Translations under genes and position numbers: made by a program
The notes under the pieces: model-generated
Database searches by the model: none
Seen by the model: only the letters and a program-made list of their open reading frames with translations
Told to the model about the DNA's origin: nothing
Source of the DNA: Flavobacterium sp. J27
Lineage (GTDB): Bacteria; Bacteroidota; Bacteroidia; Flavobacteriales; Flavobacteriaceae
DNA length: 64,000 nucleotides
Direction: 5' to 3'
NCBI RefSeq assembly: GCF_004303025.1
Contig: NZ_PJQW01000003.1
Coordinates: 310,001-374,000 of the forward strand
Part shown: piece by piece, positions 59,580 through 64,000 of the stretch
Numbering within the stretch: the stretch's first letter is position 1
Layout of the letters: the number at the start of each line of letters is the position of its first letter

Positions 59580-60962
59580 ATGATAAAATCAAAAAAAATA
59601 CATTTTGAAATATCGGAAAGAAAAATTTTACTCCGAGTTTTTGATGTCTTTTTTGTACTGCTATTACTTTTTCTTATTGGAAAATACTTCAATTTTAATT
59701 ATTTTCAAATTACCAGAGATAATTATTATTGGACCATTTTTCTTGCTTTGTATATTACCAGCATTGGAACTATTTTTGAAATGTACAATTTGCAAATTGC
59801 AAACAACAAAATTTTAATTTTAAGGAGTATTATCTTAACTTCAGGAGTTACTACCTTATTGTATCTTTTAACCCCTTTTTACACACCTACACTACCTTCA
59901 AACCGATTACAAATCTTATTGTTCTTCTTTGCTATTTTGACAGCTCTATTTTTATGGAGAAACTTTTATATTTATTTTTTAGCAGCTAATCGTTTTGTTA
60001 AGAAAGTACTTTTTGTGGGAAGTAGCAAAAAAATAGAAAATTTAGTGGAAGAACTTACAAAAGTAAATCCTCATTACCAAGTTATAGGTTTTGTTCCTAC
60101 AGATGATCGAGTGATTAAAAATACTTTAAATTGTTTTTCAGTTTCGGATTTAGATAACCTATTTGCAACTAACTATATACCTGAAATTGTTGTTACCAAT
60201 GAAAATAGTAAGATTATTTCATCTCAATTATATACACAACTTTTAAAGTTATTAGAAAAAGGAGTTGTCATTAGGCAATATTCAGAAGTATATGAATATA
60301 GTACAAACCGACTTCCAATTCATTTTGAAGACAAAGAATTGTATAAGTTTTTTCCATTTAGTAGAAGTAATCAAAATGCTTTATATGCTTTTTACAGTCG
60401 TTTTTTTGATCTTTTTTTCTCATTGCTTGGTTTAATAGGTCTTTTACTAGTATTGCCTATGGTTACTTTTTTTAATTTCATTTGGAATAAAGGACCATTA
60501 TTTTATACACAGGAAAGAATTGGTAAAAATGGTATTTCTTTTGAAATTTATAAGTTGCGCACTATGGTAGTTAATGCTGAAAAAGAAGGAGCTGTTTTTG
60601 CAACTGCTAATGATGTTAGAATAACGCCTTTTGGTAAATTTTTGCGTAAAACAAGAATAGATGAAGTGCCTCAGTTTATTAATGTTTTGAAAGGGGAAAT
60701 GGGAATTATAGGACCAAGACCAGAACGTCCTGTTTTTGTCGATGAAATTGCAAAAAACATCCCGTTGTATCAAACGAGGCATGTTATTAAACCTGGATTA
60801 ACGGGTTGGGCTCAAGTAAATTATCCTTACGGGGTTTCTTTAGAAGATAGTTTAATGAAATTGCGTTATGATTTATATTATATTAAACATAGGAGTTTGT
60901 TTTTAGACATCAATATTGTTATGAAAACATTGAGTACCATTCTTTTTGCTAGAGGACAATAA
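59580..60962 (+). CDS. polyprenyl glycosylphosphotransferase, full-length WcaJ/WbaP type
   Basis: 460 residues. Four N-terminal membrane segments (~15-120), a CoA_binding_3-like domain (~140-250, KKVLFVGSSKKIENLVEELT), a further membrane segment (FFDLFFSLLGLIGLLLVLPM) and the catalytic sugar transferase domain: YKLRTMVVNAEKEG, RITPFGKFLRKTRIDEVPQF, LKGEMGIIGPRPERPVFVDE and KPGLTGWAQVNYPYG. It is the third initiating enzyme of the locus and the only long form, typically using UDP-Glc, UDP-Gal or UDP-GlcNAc/QuiNAc. It is the last gene of the plus-strand polysaccharide run. Confidence 0.92.
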   Translation: MIKSKKIHFEISERKILLRVFDVFFVLLLLFLIGKYFNFNYFQITRDNYYWTIFLALYITSIGTIFEMYNLQIANNKILILRSIILTSGVTTLLYLLTPFYTPTLPSNRLQILLFFFAILTALFLWRNFYIYFLAANRFVKKVLFVGSSKKIENLVEELTKVNPHYQVIGFVPTDDRVIKNTLNCFSVSDLDNLFATNYIPEIVVTNENSKIISSQLYTQLLKLLEKGVVIRQYSEVYEYSTNRLPIHFEDKELYKFFPFSRSNQNALYAFYSRFFDLFFSLLGLIGLLLVLPMVTFFNFIWNKGPLFYTQERIGKNGISFEIYKLRTMVVNAEKEGAVFATANDVRITPFGKFLRKTRIDEVPQFINVLKGEMGIIGPRPERPVFVDEIAKNIPLYQTRHVIKPGLTGWAQVNYPYGVSLEDSLMKLRYDLYYIKHRSLFLDINIVMKTLSTILFARGQ

Positions 60963-60983
60963 CTGTTTTTATAATCTATTTTT

Positions 60984-62108
60984 TTATCGTTTTTCAAGAA
61001 TTTTTTTCTTTCTCAAAATCATTCGACTAAAAAGAAGAAAATGAGCTATAATAAAAGGCAACATTAAAGAGAGATGAACTTTTGTGGTCATGTAAACTAA
61101 ATAAATAAGTAGCATACCAGCAATTATTTTAATCCATAATGTCATCATTTTAAAGTTATTTTTATTATAGTAATATACTAAAATTAAATACAAAGGATTG
61201 AAAAGTAATGCGTTATAATTCCACATAACTTCTTTATGTAATGAATAAAAGCCAACACCACAAAGAAAAATACCAATTATCCCAATACTGCCAAAATAGA
61301 TGAGATTAATACTTTTCTTGTGTAACAAAACGATAAGGGAAAGAATAATAATTAGTATATAACTGCTGTTAAAAAATGAAGTTTCATAAGCAATTGATCT
61401 AGCTTCATAACGAGTGGTTGTTTCTTTTGTTAAGGGGGTGTTGTTTATGTTAGTTGTTTTTAAAACTGTTAATAAATCAAAAGGTAAGAATAGTCGTTCG
61501 GCTTTCTGATCTACCTTAGTTCCAAAGATAATATTGATGCCTAATTGTTCCCAAAAATGATTTTTTGAATAGGGAAATAAAATTTCTCTATAGGTAATAT
61601 CTACAGGCTTTTTTGTTTTAATAATGGTATCGCCAAGAACAAGATTTACCTTGTCTACAACCATATTTGTACAATTTCGATCAATAAACTTATAAGTGTA
61701 AAACCGATTTTTACTTTTTAAATCAGAGTTTAATGATTCAAAGAGTTGTTGTTTTTTAACTAAAGGAAGTTCTAATATTTGTTCGTAAATAGATCGATTT
61801 TCATATTGGTAACCATATTCAAAATTAGCATAATCACTTACAGACATAAAATATTGTAAATCACCTTTAACAAATTTTAAGATGAAATTTGGTGTTTCAA
61901 AATCAAAAGTACCGTAATTGTAAACTAAATCAATATGATTGGTAACATCTTTAAAGCGCACAGCTGTATGACCATAAAGAGAATAAGATTCATTGCCTGT
62001 TCCACATGTTAAAATACTTACTTCTGCTTGTTCAGACAAAAAAACATTTTGGCTGTAACTCATATAGGAAATGAGGACTAAAAGGCAGGAAAGTAACTTA
62101 TGTTTCAT
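60984..62108 (-). CDS. Lnb N-terminal periplasmic domain (DUF4105) membrane protein
   Basis: 374 residues with a signal sequence (cut near SYS-QNV). Residues ~25-235 form the DUF4105/Lnb periplasmic domain: ESYSLYGHTAVRFKDVTNHI with the conserved His and FIDRNCTNMVVDKVN with the conserved Cys, the pair expected of a papain-like fold. Residues ~245-365 hold four to five membrane segments. In Bacteroides a protein of this family acts as a lipoprotein N-acyltransferase; whether this one does is not known. It follows the PorV-like gene by 15 bp on the minus strand, and I see no terminator between it and the converging sugar transferase gene. Confidence 0.85.
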   Translation of the reverse strand: MKHKLLSCLLVLISYMSYSQNVFLSEQAEVSILTCGTGNESYSLYGHTAVRFKDVTNHIDLVYNYGTFDFETPNFILKFVKGDLQYFMSVSDYANFEYGYQYENRSIYEQILELPLVKKQQLFESLNSDLKSKNRFYTYKFIDRNCTNMVVDKVNLVLGDTIIKTKKPVDITYREILFPYSKNHFWEQLGINIIFGTKVDQKAERLFLPFDLLTVLKTTNINNTPLTKETTTRYEARSIAYETSFFNSSYILIIILSLIVLLHKKSINLIYFGSIGIIGIFLCGVGFYSLHKEVMWNYNALLFNPLYLILVYYYNKNNFKMMTLWIKIIAGMLLIYLVYMTTKVHLSLMLPFIIAHFLLFSRMILRKKKILEKR

Positions 62109-62123
62109 AACTTATTTTTTCAA

Positions 62124-63194
62124 TTATCTAAAAATACTAAAATCTACTTTTAAAGAAAAAATATTAGAATATAAAGCCGCACTTTGATCGCCTAAATCGG
62201 TTAGAGCATAATCTATTTGAATGCCTTTATACTTGAAGCCTAGACCTATATTAGGTTGGAAACTCAATTTTTTAGTGTTGTCAATTTGAGTAATCTGTTG
62301 AAAATTACCCACACCTGCTCTTACAAAAACCAAATCAATATAGCCAAATTCAAAGCCAACTGCTGGATCAATACTCACTATTTCACTTGAAATAATGTCG
62401 TTTGTTTGTGTAAACTGCATATTTAAATTGGCCGCAGCCGTTAAGCTGTAATCGTATCTGAAAATGTATTTTTTTGCTACTCCAAGTTGCGCTTTTGGTA
62501 GTGTCGCTTCACTTGTTTCTGGAAGTTCTTGGTTTTCACCAGGAATAGCATTTTTAATTTTTTCATATTCTTCTGTATTGATGGACCAAGTGTTGTAAGT
62601 GGTTGTAATGTCTCGCAACATTAATCCTAAAAGCCAATCATTTTCACTTTTGTATTGAATTCCAAGGTCGAAACCAAATCCCCACGAATTGGCAAAATCC
62701 CCAATGATTCGGTGAATTACTTTTGCATTTACGCCATAATTAATGCCTTGAACAGGTAAGCTTCTAGCATAAGAAACCGTTAATGCATAATCTGCTGTTG
62801 AAAAAAGAGAAATACGATTGTAATCTATGTTTCCTTGATTGTCAATTAATTGTGTGGTATTTAAAATGTCGTCAACACCAAAACGTATTAAAGATACACC
62901 AAGTGCACTTCTGTCGTCTATGGGCATAGCAAAGCCAGCATAATCATATTGTGCAATGTTAGCAAAATAATTAGCATGCATTAAAGCAATTTGTTTATCT
63001 TCTAATTGTAATAAACCAGCAGGATTCCAATACCCCGAATTTACATCACCAGTTTGTGCAGTAACTGCGTTACTCATACCCAATGCAGCAGCATCAACAC
63101 CAATACTCAAAAACTCATTAGAATATTTTCTAAAAGTCTGACTGTATGAAGTTAATGCATAAACAAACAAAATAACAACAAAGGTTTTTCTCAA
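62124..63194 (-). CDS. PorV/PorQ-family outer-membrane protein (PorV2-like)
   Basis: 356 residues: signal peptide (cut near SYS-QTF), then KYSNEFLSIGVDAAALGMSN and NSGYWNPAGLLQL, the entry motif of PorV/PorQ and FadL-like barrels, and an even pattern of beta strands ending in IFSLKVDFSIFR. PorV proteins are type IX secretion shuttle or attachment components in the outer membrane. This version resembles the additional PorV-like proteins of flavobacteria rather than being provably the shuttle itself. It is the first gene of a minus-strand pair with the Lnb-domain gene. Confidence 0.87.
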   Translation of the reverse strand: MRKTFVVILFVYALTSYSQTFRKYSNEFLSIGVDAAALGMSNAVTAQTGDVNSGYWNPAGLLQLEDKQIALMHANYFANIAQYDYAGFAMPIDDRSALGVSLIRFGVDDILNTTQLIDNQGNIDYNRISLFSTADYALTVSYARSLPVQGINYGVNAKVIHRIIGDFANSWGFGFDLGIQYKSENDWLLGLMLRDITTTYNTWSINTEEYEKIKNAIPGENQELPETSEATLPKAQLGVAKKYIFRYDYSLTAAANLNMQFTQTNDIISSEIVSIDPAVGFEFGYIDLVFVRAGVGNFQQITQIDNTKKLSFQPNIGLGFKYKGIQIDYALTDLGDQSAALYSNIFSLKVDFSIFR

Positions 63195-63267
63195 AGCAAA
63201 TTAATTTTTTACAAAGATGAAATAAAAATCTTAATTAGTAAACTCTAAATGTATTAACTTATTGTAT

Positions 63268-63275
63268 TACATTTG
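63268..63275 (+). promoter_or_regulatory. candidate -7 element upstream of pssA
   Basis: TACATTTG matches TAnnTTTG in the 263-bp gap between the divergent PorV-like and pssA genes, but it is 182 bp before the pssA ATG and lacks a -33 TTG. Nothing else notable is visible in this gap. Confidence 0.25.
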
Positions 63276-63457
63276 TTCTAAAATTAGTAAAAACCAAACA
63301 ATAGGCTCTTTTTAAATCATTTTCCTGCTGTTCGTTGCAATCTTTTCTTAAAAACAAACTAGTCGTTTGATAATAAGCGAATTGTTTTTTTTAGAAAAGG
63401 ATTTTCACTGCCATCAGGGTTAAAGATACATTCAAAGCGTTTTTTAAGTTGAATATT

Positions 63458-64000
63458 ATGAAAATTATAAAATTAATTCCGAACACGTTTACACTTTTAA
63501 ATTTATTATGCGGATTAATCGCAATTTTATGCTTGTCAAATGGATTTTATGATGATGCTTTTAAATTTGTTTGTTTGGGTATCTTTTTTGATTTTTGGGA
63601 TGGTTTTTTAGCTAGAAAATTAAATGCTCAGAGTGATTTAGGCTTGCAACTAGATTCTTTAGCTGACATGGTTACGAGCGGTGTTGTACCTGGAATTTTA
63701 CTTTTTAGATTAATCGATTCGTTACAACAAAACCGACCAGAATTCATGGTAACAGAGGATCAATTTTATTTAGGAATATTGCCTTATTTAGGTTTTTTAG
63801 TAACTCTAGCTTCCTGTTATCGATTAGCAAATTTTAATATCGATAGCAGACAAACTAATTCATTCATTGGTTTACCAACACCTGCTAATACATTACTTAT
63901 TATGAGTATTCCAATGATTCAATATGTTGATAATTATCATTGGTTAGTAAAAATATTAGAGAACCCTTATGTATTAGTACTTATTGCTATTGTTAGTTCG
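63458..64000 (+). CDS. pssA: CDP-diacylglycerol--serine O-phosphatidyltransferase, partial (3' end beyond window)
   Basis: The first 181 codons are visible from ATG 63458 and the frame is still open at 64000. The CDP-alcohol phosphotransferase motif is complete: D-x2-DG-x2-AR-x8-G-x3-D-x3-D, read as DFWDGFLARK with the last two Asp in LDSLAD. The N-terminus IIKLIPNTFTLLNLLCGLIA and several membrane segments fit PssA type II. It makes phosphatidylserine, the precursor of phosphatidylethanolamine, at the inner membrane. Divergent from the PorV-like gene. Confidence 0.92.
   Translation, partial: MKIIKLIPNTFTLLNLLCGLIAILCLSNGFYDDAFKFVCLGIFFDFWDGFLARKLNAQSDLGLQLDSLADMVTSGVVPGILLFRLIDSLQQNRPEFMVTEDQFYLGILPYLGFLVTLASCYRLANFNIDSRQTNSFIGLPTPANTLLIMSIPMIQYVDNYHWLVKILENPYVLVLIAIVSS

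Noticed and set aside
60498..60782. 94-codon minus-strand open frame
   Set aside because: Antisense to the catalytic domain of the long sugar transferase; no homology visible.
14221..60962. Mobile element or genomic island borders around the polysaccharide locus
   Set aside because: No integrase, transposase, tRNA or flanking direct repeats are visible; lateral exchange is likely for such loci but not shown by the sequence here.
1..64000. CRISPR arrays, tRNA/rRNA genes, riboswitches
   Set aside because: No regularly spaced repeats, cloverleaf sequences or known riboswitch cores were seen in the intergenic regions, which are mostly short.

Overview
The window looks like a chromosomal segment of a flavobacterium (Bacteroidota, Flavobacteriaceae, probably Flavobacterium or a close relative). 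The evidence is AT-rich DNA, near absence of Shine-Dalgarno sequences, Bacteroidota-type -7 promoter elements (TAnnTTTG, several with a TTG 17-20 bp upstream), two GLPGLI-family proteins, a PorV-like type IX secretion protein, a double-glycine-leader peptide and a SusC-type TonB-dependent receptor. I saw no tRNA, rRNA, CRISPR array or insertion sequence.

Left part (1-9.3 kb): an accessory region of exported proteins. It holds a small GG-leader peptide closed by a perfect palindromic terminator, a helical protein of unknown function, and a minus-strand pair made of a secreted Asp/Pro-tailed protein and a subtilisin-like lipoprotein with a very large insertion. It is followed by a module that occurs twice: small secreted two-cysteine protein(s), a hairpin, a GLPGLI protein, then a TonB-dependent receptor. 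The first receptor is cut to an 80-residue stub. The stub shares a 138-bp perfect repeat with the intact receptor gene, and fragments of further GLPGLI C-termini lie between the second GLPGLI gene and the intact receptor gene.

Middle (9.3-14.2 kb): housekeeping genes, namely an SDR/DUF2867 protein, a MarC-family membrane protein, a CoA-binding protein, a sodium:solute symporter and recR.

Right part (14.2-61 kb): about 47 kb of surface-polysaccharide genes, almost all on the plus strand and often overlapping by 4-35 bp. There are two Wza/Wzc export-kinase pairs (14.2-17.5 and 35.5-38.7 kb), a Wzx flippase, an EpsG-type and an O-antigen-ligase/Wzy-type membrane protein, an ABC exporter (Wzm/Wzt with a cargo-binding tail) and a CpsB-type phosphatase. 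There are also three initiating sugar-phosphate transferases and about seventeen glycosyltransferases or transferase-like enzymes. Precursor genes point to UDP-GlcA, a UDP-HexNAc uronic acid, UDP-N,N'-diacetylbacillosamine-type sugar (PglF/PglE/PglD) and a CMP-nonulosonate. The nonulosonate genes are a CMP-synthetase fused to an intact KdsC-type phosphatase plus a short NeuB-type synthase. O-acetyltransferases and two pyruvyl-transferase-like proteins suggest decoration. More than one glycan is probably built here.

Right edge (61-64 kb): a minus-strand pair (PorV-like protein, then Lnb/DUF4105 membrane protein) and, divergently, the first 181 codons of phosphatidylserine synthase, which runs off the window.
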